From assembly GCA_028712045.1 (NCBI GenBank), contig JAQTRA010000029.1, positions 1 through 10,012 of the forward strand: a stretch of DNA of 10,012 bases, written 5' to 3'. This document shows positions 1-6,551 of the stretch, piece after piece; the first letter of the stretch is position 1; every line of letters begins with the position of its first letter. The stretch comes from Candidatus Omnitrophota bacterium. GTDB lineage: Bacteria > Omnitrophota > Koll11 > Gygaellales > Profunditerraquicolaceae. A program made the position numbers and the translations under genes. The notes under the pieces were generated by a model. That model did not search any database. It was not told the origin of the DNA and saw nothing but the letters and a program-made list of their open reading frames with translations.

Positions 1-252
1 TATTTTCAGGTCGTTAGCGCGATTAATAATTTTATCATCGATATCGGTGATATTACGCACAAACCTGACTTTAAAACCACGATACAATAAATACCTGCGG
101 ATTAAATCAAAAACGAATAAACTCCGGGCATGCCCAATATGGCAGGAATCATAAACCGTTACCCCGCAGGTATAGATATTCACCTGCGGAGTTTTTATCG
201 GGACGAGCTCCTCTTTTTTCCTGGAAAGGGAATTATATATAAAAATAGGCAT
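1..252 (-). CDS. cysS: Cysteinyl-tRNA synthetase, N-terminal part (cut by window edge)
   Basis: This is the first 84 codons of a class I aminoacyl-tRNA synthetase that charges tRNA-Cys with cysteine in the cytoplasm. It runs off the left edge, and it is too truncated at the edge to stand out as a long reading frame. The N-terminus aligns closely with E. coli CysS as I remember it. The zinc-ligand Cys lies at C29 ([10 protein letters not shown]), the ATP-binding HIGH signature at residues 38-41 (CHIGHARS), and the conserved [13 protein letters not shown] at about 68-79. The start is the ATG at 252-250, preceded by AAGGTG with a 7-nt spacer, a partial Shine-Dalgarno. It begins 11 nt after the cysE stop, so the two are almost certainly co-transcribed, as in Bacillus gltX-cysE-cysS, here without gltX. 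The KMSKS loop and anticodon-binding domain lie outside the window. Confidence 0.96.
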   Translation of the reverse strand, partial: MPIFIYNSLSRKKEELVPIKTPQVNIYTCGVTVYDSCHIGHARSLFVFDLIRRYLLYRGFKVRFVRNITDIDDKIINRANDLKI

Positions 253-263
253 GAAGAAGCACC

Positions 264-944
264 TTACTTCTTTTCTAACTTTAGGATTCTGTCCTGCAAC
301 TCTTCAATTGTCTGCATAATCGGATCCAACACATGCACATGGTCTAAGCTGACATCCATTTTCTTGCCATCCTGTTTGGTAATTCTTCCCGGAATACCCA
401 CCACCGTAGAATTTGGCGGAACATCCTTAATTACCACGGCATTGGCTCCGATATATGAATTATCTCCGATAGATATATTGCCTAAAACTTTTGCCCCGGC
501 GCCAATAACCACGTTGTTGCCGACTGTAGGATGGCGTTTTCCTTTTGTAATTCCCGTGCCCCCTAAAGTTGAACCTTGATAAAGTAAAACATCATTACCG
601 ATAACCGCAGTTTCCCCGATAACCACACCCATACCATGGTCAACAAAAAAACGTTTACCGATAACCGCACCCGGATGGATCTCAATACCGGTAGAAAAAC
701 GCGCGATTTGAGATAGAATCCGCGCTAAAAAAAATAGATGCATTTTATAAAATGCATGCGCAATACGAAAATATATTAAAGCATGCAACCCCGGATAAAG
801 CAGGATTACTTCCAGGAAACTTTTGGCTGCCGGGTCTCTTTTCTGGGCTGCCCGGATATCCTCATAAAAAAATAAAGAAATAAACATTAACTTGATCAGG
901 GCCAACCCAACTAACACAATCAATATATTTATAAGATAAACCAT
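264..944 (-). CDS. cysE: Serine O-acetyltransferase with hydrophobic N-terminal extension
   Basis: The 226-aa protein transfers acetyl from acetyl-CoA to L-serine, giving O-acetylserine for cysteine synthesis. The SATase helical region includes [16 protein letters not shown] at about 28-43 and [15 protein letters not shown] at 52-66. The left-handed beta-helix of hexapeptide repeats follows at about 86-186. Catalytic-type histidines are H103 (VDHGMG) and H138 (KRHPT), matching E. coli H158 and H193. The LGGTG loop (127-131) and VVGIPGR (181-187) are intact. It resembles the short Bacillus-type CysE. The odd part is residues 1-26, almost entirely hydrophobic, resembling a membrane segment and absent from the Bacillus protein. 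A strong GGGAGGT six nt upstream of the ATG supports this start. The ATG lies 3 nt after the ispF stop. The C-terminal tail (about 195-226) is where cysteine feedback and cysteine-synthase binding occur in some homologues; neither can be judged here. Confidence 0.95.
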   Translation of the reverse strand: MVYLINILIVLVGLALIKLMFISLFFYEDIRAAQKRDPAAKSFLEVILLYPGLHALIYFRIAHAFYKMHLFFLARILSQIARFSTGIEIHPGAVIGKRFFVDHGMGVVIGETAVIGNDVLLYQGSTLGGTGITKGKRHPTVGNNVVIGAGAKVLGNISIGDNSYIGANAVVIKDVPPNSTVVGIPGRITKQDGKKMDVSLDHVHVLDPIMQTIEELQDRILKLEKK

Positions 945-947
945 AAA

Positions 948-1430
948 TTAACCTCCCTGACTTAAAGAAACTACCACATAACAGGCAATTGCTTCTTTAT
1001 TACCAACTTGGCCTAAGCCTTCATTAGTTTTAGCTTTAATATTCAAACAATCCGCGTTAAGCGCTAATAATTCAGATAATTTTTGTTTTATCTGTTTTTT
1101 AAAAGGAGATAAGTTCGGCTCCTGAGCAATAACCACTGCGTCTATATTTTCAATTTTATACCCGCTCTTATCCACTAACTTTTTTACCGCACTCAATAAT
1201 TGGCTACTGGCAATCCCCTGATATTTAGGGTCAGTATCGGGAAAATGCTCACCGATATCACCTAATCCCAAAGCACCCAGCAAAGCATCACAAAGCGCAT
1301 GGATTAAAGCATCCCCGTCAGAATGCCCCAGGAGCCCTAAAATATACGGAATTTCTATGCCGCCTAAAAACAATTTTCTTTCCTCAACCAGGCGGTGGAT
1401 ATCATAACCTAGGCCTACTTTATTTTTCAT
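948..1430 (-). CDS. ispF: 2-C-methyl-D-erythritol 2,4-cyclodiphosphate synthase
   Basis: The 160-aa enzyme converts CDP-ME 2-phosphate to MEcPP, releasing CMP, in the MEP pathway to isoprenoid precursors. Members of this family are homotrimers with a divalent metal ion at each active site. The metal ligands are visible: D10 and H12 in GYDIHR and H44 in ALIHAL, matching E. coli D8, H10 and H42. Also present are GHSDGD (35-40), DIGEHFPDTDP (58-68) and the late KAKTNEGLG (132-140), which fits the usual KATTTExLG nucleotide-binding stretch. Length is typical. The ATG at 1430 lies inside the 3' end of ispD, giving an 11-nt overlap in another frame, and AAGGAA precedes it. The ispD-ispF pair is separate here, not fused as in some proteobacteria. 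The gene between them in the pathway, ispE, is not in the window. Confidence 0.97.
   Translation of the reverse strand: MKNKVGLGYDIHRLVEERKLFLGGIEIPYILGLLGHSDGDALIHALCDALLGALGLGDIGEHFPDTDPKYQGIASSQLLSAVKKLVDKSGYKIENIDAVVIAQEPNLSPFKKQIKQKLSELLALNADCLNIKAKTNEGLGQVGNKEAIACYVVVSLSQGG
951..957 (-). promoter_or_regulatory. Ribosome binding site of cysE inside the ispF 3' end
   Basis: GGGAGGT on the minus strand lies 6 nt before the cysE ATG (944-942). It is formed by the last glycine codons of ispF (GGA GGT), just before the ispF TAA. It is one of the strongest Shine-Dalgarno matches in the window. It fixes the cysE start at the hydrophobic N-terminus and suggests coupling to ispF translation. Confidence 0.8.
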
Positions 1431-2103
1431 ACGTTTCCTTCTTTACTATTAGTTGGGCCAAAAGCAAATCTTCAGCTGTGGTAATTTTCATGTTGGCGTA
1501 ATGGCCTAAAACAATTTTTACAGGCTTTCCCAATTTTTCAATTAAACCAGCATCATCAGTAAAATTTTCTTGAATATATTTATTATACGCCTTAAGCAAA
1601 AGCTGCTTACTAAAAACCTGGGGAGTTTGTATCTCCCAGAGTTTATCCCGGTCTAAAGTTTGCCGCACCATATTGCCGTGCCCAAGTTTAATTGTTGCTT
1701 TGGGCCTGACTGCTACTATAGCGGCTTTATGCTTCTTAGCTTGCTTAATAACTTCGGTAATCGCATCACGGCCGATAAACGGCCGGGCATAATCATGGAT
1801 TAAAACCCATTTACTATTTCTGTCAATAACCTTAAGGCCGTTATAAACTGAGTCCTGCCGGCGGCTGCCGCCTAAAACCAAACATTTTATCTTTTTAAAA
1901 CAATATGGCTTGATGCTTCTGGCTATTGCCGCCTGATTCCCGGAATTAACCACCAGGATAATCTCATCTATATCCGGATGCCGGTCTAATTGTTTTAAAG
2001 AATAGGTTATGGCTGGTTGCTTGCCTATTTTTACCAAAGGCTTGGATATTAAAAGTTTAAGCCGCTTACCTTTTCCAGCAGCCAATAGAATTGCACTAAC
2101 CAT
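1420..2103 (-). CDS. ispD: 2-C-methyl-D-erythritol 4-phosphate cytidylyltransferase
   Basis: The 227-aa enzyme couples MEP with CTP to give CDP-ME and pyrophosphate in the MEP pathway. It has the nucleotidyltransferase fold: LLAAGKGKR at 6-14 followed by K21, matching E. coli R20 and K27. GGSRRQDSVYNGL (78-90) is the family's second motif. IHDYARPF (102-109) contains the metal- and substrate-site Asp (D104) and Arg (R107). LDRDKLWEIQTPQVF (150-164) and the C-terminal NMKITTAEDL with K206 complete the active site. Two deviations are visible: the usual Pro before K21 is Ser, and the usual Ala, Gly or Ser in HDxARP is Tyr105. All charged catalytic residues remain, so it is probably active. The ATG lies 2 nt after the stop of the upstream PIN-TRAM gene. 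The Shine-Dalgarno is weak, so translation is probably coupled. Confidence 0.95.
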   Translation of the reverse strand: MVSAILLAAGKGKRLKLLISKPLVKIGKQPAITYSLKQLDRHPDIDEIILVVNSGNQAAIARSIKPYCFKKIKCLVLGGSRRQDSVYNGLKVIDRNSKWVLIHDYARPFIGRDAITEVIKQAKKHKAAIVAVRPKATIKLGHGNMVRQTLDRDKLWEIQTPQVFSKQLLLKAYNKYIQENFTDDAGLIEKLGKPVKIVLGHYANMKITTAEDLLLAQLIVKKETYEK

Positions 2104-2105
2104 GC

Positions 2106-3086
2106 TTATTTCTCTATTTTAGTAAAAATCATCCTGCCGGCCTGAGTTTGCAAAACCGAGGTAACCGCAACTTTTACATCCTGGCCGATTAACCGGCGCG
2201 CATCCTCAACCACCACCATGGTGCCATCATCTAAATAACCAATTGCCTGGTTATGCTCTTTGCCTTCCTTAATCAATTTAATATGCATTTCTTCGCCGGG
2301 AAAAACCACGGGCTTTAAAGCATTGGCCAGTTCATTAATATTCAGGACTTTGATCCCCTGGATACTGGCTACGCGGTTTAAATTAAAATCTACCGTGAGA
2401 ATATTAGCCTCGATCAATTTAGCTAGCTTTACTAATTTCGCGTCAACTTCGGAAGTTTCGGCAAAATCCTGTTCATGGATAGAAATATCCATCCCGGGTT
2501 CTTTCTGGATAGTATTAAGTATTTCCAGCCCCCTTCGGCCGCGCTGCCTTTTAATCGCATCAGTTGAATCCGCGATTTGCTGTAGTTCTCTTAAGACAAA
2601 TTTAGGAATGATTATTTTTCCGCCTAAAAAACCTGTTTTACAGATATCCACGATCCGGCCGTCAATTATCACGGAAGTATCTAAAATCGCGATATTTTCT
2701 GCCTGATCCTGCCGGCGTAAACGCACATAAGGAATAATAATATTAAATTCATCTTTGCCGCGCAAAGCCATTACCATACCCAGGTAACAAAAAACTAAAG
2801 TTAAGCCCACCCTTATTCTAGATAAAGTCCCTGGATCAATCGCAGCCAGGCTAAAAGCATCCCCCACCAGCTTAGCCATAATCAAACCTAAAATTAACCC
2901 GAAAACCGCGCTGGATAAACCACTTACGGAAACTTTACGCAATCCTAACTCTAGGATAATCATCACTAATGCTGCCAGAGCACCGAGTAACATACCGAAA
3001 AAACCAGAACCGCTTAACGCCAATGCCTGATAACCAATGACCATACTACCCAAAGTAAATAAAATCCGCGCTAGCAATAAATTCAT
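2106..3086 (-). CDS. Membrane-anchored PIN-TRAM domain protein (YacL family)
   Basis: This 326-aa protein has four hydrophobic segments at about 4-24, 29-48, 57-75 and 92-109, then a cytoplasmic PIN domain at about 131-250 and a TRAM domain at about 262-325. The PIN acidic residues are visible: D136 ([11 protein letters not shown]), E167 (LRELQQ), D215 (SEVDAKLV) and D233 (TVDFNLN). This nuclease-type site is apparently intact. TRAM domains bind RNA, so a membrane-tethered ribonuclease is the natural inference, but the substrate of this family is not known to me. Domain order and position after radA match B. subtilis YacL; the usual intervening disA is absent. The ATG overlaps the radA stop (ATGA, 4 nt) and has AGAGGTG upstream. 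I leave the symbol blank because yacL is a locus-style name. Confidence 0.92.
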   Translation of the reverse strand: MNLLLARILFTLGSMVIGYQALALSGSGFFGMLLGALAALVMIILELGLRKVSVSGLSSAVFGLILGLIMAKLVGDAFSLAAIDPGTLSRIRVGLTLVFCYLGMVMALRGKDEFNIIIPYVRLRRQDQAENIAILDTSVIIDGRIVDICKTGFLGGKIIIPKFVLRELQQIADSTDAIKRQRGRRGLEILNTIQKEPGMDISIHEQDFAETSEVDAKLVKLAKLIEANILTVDFNLNRVASIQGIKVLNINELANALKPVVFPGEEMHIKLIKEGKEHNQAIGYLDDGTMVVVEDARRLIGQDVKVAVTSVLQTQAGRMIFTKIEK

Positions 3087-4459
3087 TTTTTCACCTCTAA
3101 AATTATATCTAAAGCTTCTGTAAGGCTAGAAACCGGAATAATCTCCAGATCAGATTTATTAAATTTTAAATTCTTACAGCTATTTTTAGGCAATATACAA
3201 TGTTTAAAACCCAATTTTTCTGCTTCATTGACCCGTGTCAGCACCTGCGATATGCTGCGGATCTCACCGCTTAACCCTACTTCACCTAGGACTACCGCCT
3301 TAGGCATAACTACCTGATCCTTAAAACTTGAAGCAATCACCGCGCAAACCGCTAAATCTGCCGCCGGGTCTTCAATTTTTATTCCTCCGGCAACATTGAC
3401 AAAGATATCTTCTACCTCCAGGGCTAAACCCATGCGTTTTTCTAAAACCGCAACCAGCAAAGCCAGCCGGTTAAAATCAAAACCTTGCGCCCGGCGCCGG
3501 GCATAACCAAAGCTACTGCGGGAAACCAAAGACTGGATCTCAACTAAAAGCGGCCGCGTTCCTTCTAAAATTGAAGTTACAATTGTTCCGGATACATTAC
3601 TCGGCCGTTCCGAAAGAAAAATCTCCGAGGGATTTTTTACTTCCATCAAGCCTTCAGGGCCCATTTCAAATACGCCAATTTCATTAGTTGAACCAAATCT
3701 ATTTTTTACGGCCCTTAATATCCTGTAGATCGCAAAACGATCACCCTCGAAATAAAGCACCGTATCTACGATATGCTCTAATACGCGCGGCCCAGCCAGA
3801 GTACCTTCTTTGGTAACGTGGCCGATAATAAAAATTGAGGTATCGGTGGTCTTGGCTAACTGCGTAAGCATCCCCGCACATTCCCTGACCTGGCTTACGC
3901 TTCCCGGAGAAGAACTTATATTCGGATCAAAAATTACCTGAATAGAATCAATGATCACAACCTGGGGCTTAAGTTTCCGGATATACTCAACAATTAAAGA
4001 TAAATCCGTCTGATTAACAATATAAAGATTGCCTGATCCGGATTCACCTAAACGTTTGGCGCGTAATTTTGTCTGCGCCACAGATTCTTCACCGCTGACA
4101 TAAAGTACTCCGATGCCCTGTTGGGTTAGGTGGTTAGAAACCTGTAAAGAAATAGTAGATTTACCAACTCCGGGATCTCCGCCGATTAAGATCACCGAGC
4201 CTTTAACAATTCCCCCGCCTAAGACCCGGTCCAGCTCGCGGATATTCGTTTTTAACCTGTCTTCATCCCGGGCAACTACATCTTTTAATAGAACTGGCCC
4301 GTCTTTATATAATGATGCCCGCTCTTTAGACCCGGGGGCAGATACAGTATAATCCTCTTCGCTAAACGAATTCCAACTGTTACAGTCCGGACATTTACCC
4401 AGCCATTTGGGAGATTGATAACCGCAACTGGAACAGCTAAAAACTGATTTTGTTCTCAT
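3083..4459 (-). CDS. radA: DNA repair protein RadA (Sms)
   Basis: The 458-aa RecA-like ATPase processes branched recombination intermediates and acts as a DnaB-like helicase on them. An N-terminal zinc finger has C9, C12, C23 and C26. The ATPase core follows, with Walker [10 protein letters not shown] (94-102), Walker B VVIIDSIQ (D171) and the RadA-specific KNRFG motif (252-256). The C-terminal Lon-protease-like domain, at about 290-450, includes [10 protein letters not shown] (392-401). Length matches the family. The ATG at 4459 puts the zinc finger at the expected distance from the start, although I see no Shine-Dalgarno in the 12 nt between it and the preceding stop. Its translation may therefore depend on ribosomes arriving from the upstream ATPase gene. 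The radA gene near clpC is the Firmicutes arrangement, here separated from clpC by four inserted genes. Confidence 0.97.
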   Translation of the reverse strand: MRTKSVFSCSSCGYQSPKWLGKCPDCNSWNSFSEEDYTVSAPGSKERASLYKDGPVLLKDVVARDEDRLKTNIRELDRVLGGGIVKGSVILIGGDPGVGKSTISLQVSNHLTQQGIGVLYVSGEESVAQTKLRAKRLGESGSGNLYIVNQTDLSLIVEYIRKLKPQVVIIDSIQVIFDPNISSSPGSVSQVRECAGMLTQLAKTTDTSIFIIGHVTKEGTLAGPRVLEHIVDTVLYFEGDRFAIYRILRAVKNRFGSTNEIGVFEMGPEGLMEVKNPSEIFLSERPSNVSGTIVTSILEGTRPLLVEIQSLVSRSSFGYARRRAQGFDFNRLALLVAVLEKRMGLALEVEDIFVNVAGGIKIEDPAADLAVCAVIASSFKDQVVMPKAVVLGEVGLSGEIRSISQVLTRVNEAEKLGFKHCILPKNSCKNLKFNKSDLEIIPVSSLTEALDIILEVKK

Positions 4460-4471
4460 TAAACAATGGGA

Positions 4472-5857
4472 TTAGAAATGTTCAAACTTCTTTTTATCCG
4501 TAGCAAAATCATAGGCCACTTCTTTAGTAATCAGCCCCCGGCCAAGCAGGCCCATTATTGAACTATCCATGGAATGCATGCCAAATTCAGAACCTGACTC
4601 TATATAGCTGAATATTTGTTCAGTATGCCCATTCCTGATAAGATTTCTTACTGCCGAAGTAGCCACTAATACCTCCGTTGCCACAATTCTCCCATTTCCG
4701 CTGGCCATCGGCAAAAGGCATTGTCCGATAACATACTCCAGGCACGTGGATAGCTGCACGCGCATCGGTAATTGCTTCTCAACCGGAAGCATATCAATTA
4801 ACCTATTAATACAATCGACGGTATTCGTAGTGTGCATAGTCGACAGAACCAAACGCCCTGCTTCAGCAGCAGAAATAGCCTGGGAAACAGAATCAAAATC
4901 CCTCATCTCTCCCACTAAAATAATATCCGCATCCTGGCGCAAGGAACTTTTAAGAGCATTGGAAAAAGATAATGTGTCTAAACCAACATCCCTCTGGCAA
5001 ATTAAACTGTTTTTATTTTTATAGATGTATTCAATCGGGTCCTCTATGCAGATAATTACGCTCTCCCGCTTCATGTTTATGCTCTCAATTATTGAAGCCA
5101 GGGTAGTAGACTTTCCGCTATCCACAGGGCCAGTAACCAGAACCAGCCCATGTTTTTTGTTAACAATACTATGTAAACTATTGGGCAGGCAAAGCTCATC
5201 GAATGTTTTTATTTCACTGCTCACTACCTTAGCCACCATTCCTAAATTACCCCTATCCAGGAAAATATTTACCCTAAAGCGCCTATCATCCGGAGGTAAT
5301 ACGAAAGCCAGGTCTAACTCACAATTCTTATAAAAATCTGCCTTTTGTTTTTCATTTAAAATAGAAAGCGCCATTCTTTTAACGTCTTCCGCGGAAAGCG
5401 GGACTACATCCAGATGAGAAATCTGGCTATCAATCCTGTAAGTGGGAACACAGCCTGCGACTAAATGGACGCTAACTGCTTTTCTTTTTAACGCGCTATT
5501 TAATAAAGTAGCTAAATCTACTGTTTCAACATACTTATCTATGGAATCCCGGCTAAGTTGGTCCAGCTGTTCAAAAAAAACTCCATAAAGATACCGGTTA
5601 TTGGCTAATTTCTGTACCCGGACCACTTTTCCTGAAAACTTTACCGGAGTAGCTAAAAATGAAAATGCCGCCTCTCCCTTAATAGAAGTTCCGATATTTA
5701 TCTGTTCCTGGCTTTCAACAGCAAAACCATTAACACTGATATCTTTAGCTAAAGCATCGTGCTCTCCGCCATTATTATTTTCGGCAATTGCATATTTTAA
5801 GTGATAGTCCCCTTCTTTTCTCCGGGCCAGCCTTTTATTCATGAAACTTTTAAACAC
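4472..5857 (-). CDS. PilZ domain fused to PilT-like pilus retraction ATPase
   Basis: The 461-aa fusion starts with a PilZ domain (about 9-110) carrying both c-di-GMP signatures, RxxxR (R9 and R13) and DxSxxG (D39-G44). A PilT-type hexameric secretion ATPase follows. Its N2-like domain covers about 113-220. Then come Walker A GPVDSGKST (243-251), Asp box IEDPIE (271-276), Walker B DIILVGEMRD (311-320), His box STMHTT (339-344) and SAVRNLIRN (401-409). The last matches the AIRNLIRE motif of retraction ATPases and argues for PilT rather than PilB or GspE. Oddities are VD in place of TG inside the P-loop, and K210 where PilT usually has Arg. The likely role is c-di-GMP-gated pilus retraction or related motor work, but no pilin, pilB or pilC gene is in the window. 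The start is GTG, with AGGA 7 nt upstream. An ATG at 5842 would shorten it by 5 residues and still keep both PilZ motifs. Confidence 0.9.
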   Translation of the reverse strand: MFKSFMNKRLARRKEGDYHLKYAIAENNNGGEHDALAKDISVNGFAVESQEQINIGTSIKGEAAFSFLATPVKFSGKVVRVQKLANNRYLYGVFFEQLDQLSRDSIDKYVETVDLATLLNSALKRKAVSVHLVAGCVPTYRIDSQISHLDVVPLSAEDVKRMALSILNEKQKADFYKNCELDLAFVLPPDDRRFRVNIFLDRGNLGMVAKVVSSEIKTFDELCLPNSLHSIVNKKHGLVLVTGPVDSGKSTTLASIIESINMKRESVIICIEDPIEYIYKNKNSLICQRDVGLDTLSFSNALKSSLRQDADIILVGEMRDFDSVSQAISAAEAGRLVLSTMHTTNTVDCINRLIDMLPVEKQLPMRVQLSTCLEYVIGQCLLPMASGNGRIVATEVLVATSAVRNLIRNGHTEQIFSYIESGSEFGMHSMDSSIMGLLGRGLITKEVAYDFATDKKKFEHF

Positions 5858-5864
5858 AGGGCCT

Positions 5865-5868
5865 TCCT
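5865..5868 (-). promoter_or_regulatory. Ribosome binding site deciding the GTG start of the PilZ-PilT gene
   Basis: AGGA, within AAGGAAGG, sits 7 nt upstream of the GTG at 5857-5855. The in-frame ATG at 5842-5840 has only A-rich sequence at that distance. This favours the GTG start. Confidence 0.6.
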
Positions 5869-5879
5869 TTTTTAAAGAA

Positions 5880-6494
5880 TTATTTTTTTTCCTTAGTTTT
5901 AATCAGCAATTTCCAGGGATTTTTGCGCACATCAGTAACTAAAGCTTCCAGCTGATTATAAATCTCATCATTATAAATAAGCTTGCCTAAGGTGCCTTCT
6001 TGATTTCTTATTTTTATGATCCCCTCGTCTAAATTATGCAATATACTTTCGGCGTTCTTAAAAATCTGATGTATCGGCAGAGGGTCAATCCCCTTCAATG
6101 CAGTATGCGGCTTCAGATAATTAGCGTAATCTACGCCGGGAATTATCTCCACATATTTCTCGCCCAATAACCCTAAGGTATTTACCCAAACAGTAGAATC
6201 GCCGGGAATTTTAATGATATTCCTGATCCAAACCTCCAGGCAGACGTTGGAGCGGTTCTCCTGCGCAAGAAACTCCAGCTTAACCTTCTTTACTTCTCCG
6301 ACATCCACTCCGGCAAAACGGACAGGTGCGCCCACCTTAACTCCGTTGACAAAATTAAAGTTAATATTAATCCGGTAACCTGAACTCCAGGTTTTAAACC
6401 CGCCGATAGATAATATGAAAAAGCCCAGGATAATCAAACCTACAAAAACAAAGCTCCCAACTTTTAATTCTAATTTAGTTTTTCCAAATATCAT
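5880..6494 (-). CDS. mlaD: MlaD-family MCE lipid transport protein
   Basis: The 204-aa protein is anchored in the inner membrane and should form the periplasmic hexameric ring through which the Mla transporter passes phospholipid. It begins MIFGKTKLELKVG, followed by one membrane helix (about 13-31). The MCE domain spans about 40-118, with GAPVRFAGVDVGEV (55-68) and the NTLGLLGEKYVEIIPG block (105-120). After it comes a linker and a helical tail containing GTLGKLIYNDEIYNQL (167-182) and DVRKNPWKL (188-196). That tail is a form I associate with MCE proteins outside the Enterobacteria. I chose the ATG at 6494 because AGGAGG lies 5 nt upstream. An adjacent ATG at 6497 and an in-frame TTG at 6530 are alternatives, but the TTG would translate the structured leader. 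It follows mlaF by 57 nt, the widest gap in the window. Confidence 0.93.
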   Translation of the reverse strand: MIFGKTKLELKVGSFVFVGLIILGFFILSIGGFKTWSSGYRININFNFVNGVKVGAPVRFAGVDVGEVKKVKLEFLAQENRSNVCLEVWIRNIIKIPGDSTVWVNTLGLLGEKYVEIIPGVDYANYLKPHTALKGIDPLPIHQIFKNAESILHNLDEGIIKIRNQEGTLGKLIYNDEIYNQLEALVTDVRKNPWKLLIKTKEKK

Positions 6495-6499
6495 CATTT

Positions 6500-6505
6500 C
6501 CTCCT
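6500..6505 (-). promoter_or_regulatory. Consensus ribosome binding site of mlaD
   Basis: A full AGGAGG lies 5 nt before the ATG at 6494-6492 and only 2 nt before the ATG at 6497. It is the best Shine-Dalgarno in the window. It implies that mlaD is initiated independently instead of relying on coupling from mlaF. Confidence 0.85.
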
Positions 6506-6506
6506 G

Positions 6507-6546
6507 GCCCACAAGGGCATACCCGCGCAATTCTGATCAGCGCGGG
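6507..6546 (-). other. Two inverted repeats in the mlaF-mlaD intergenic leader
   Basis: On the minus strand the first is a perfect 7-bp GC-only stem, CCCGCGC and GCGCGGG, with an 11-nt loop containing TGATCA (6522-6546). The second is GCCC-TTGT-GGGC, a 4-bp stem (6507-6518) ending 1 nt before the mlaD AGGAGG. No U-run follows either one, so neither is an intrinsic terminator. They could stabilise or process the transcript, or tune mlaD initiation. The function is inference. Confidence 0.5.
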
Positions 6547-6551
6547 GTGTT

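Noticed and set aside
130..579. Long plus-strand reading frame opposite cysE and cysS, with other plus-strand frames at 2260-2706, 4746-5333 and 8071-8472
   Set aside because: All lie opposite genes with full family motifs, show no recognisable domain of their own, and have compositions expected from antisense reading.
1769..1786. GGCC-GATAAAC-GGCC inverted repeat
   Set aside because: It lies within the conserved ARPFIGRD coding stretch of ispD and has no U-run. It is explained by codon choice.
4490..4545. Possible internal promoter for radA (TATGAT on the minus strand in the end of the PilZ-PilT gene)
   Set aside because: No acceptable -35 hexamer occurs 16-18 nt upstream (GGCTGA at 17 nt), and the hexamer falls in ordinary coding sequence.
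6495..6530. Extended MlaD start at TTG 6530, adding 12 residues
   Set aside because: It would translate the hairpin leader and ignore the AGGAGG placed for the ATG at 6494. The normal MlaD N-terminus starts shortly before the membrane helix.
6522..6546. Rho-independent terminator between mlaF and mlaD
   Set aside because: The stem is GC-rich but no U-tract follows on the minus strand, and the same functional module continues with mlaD.
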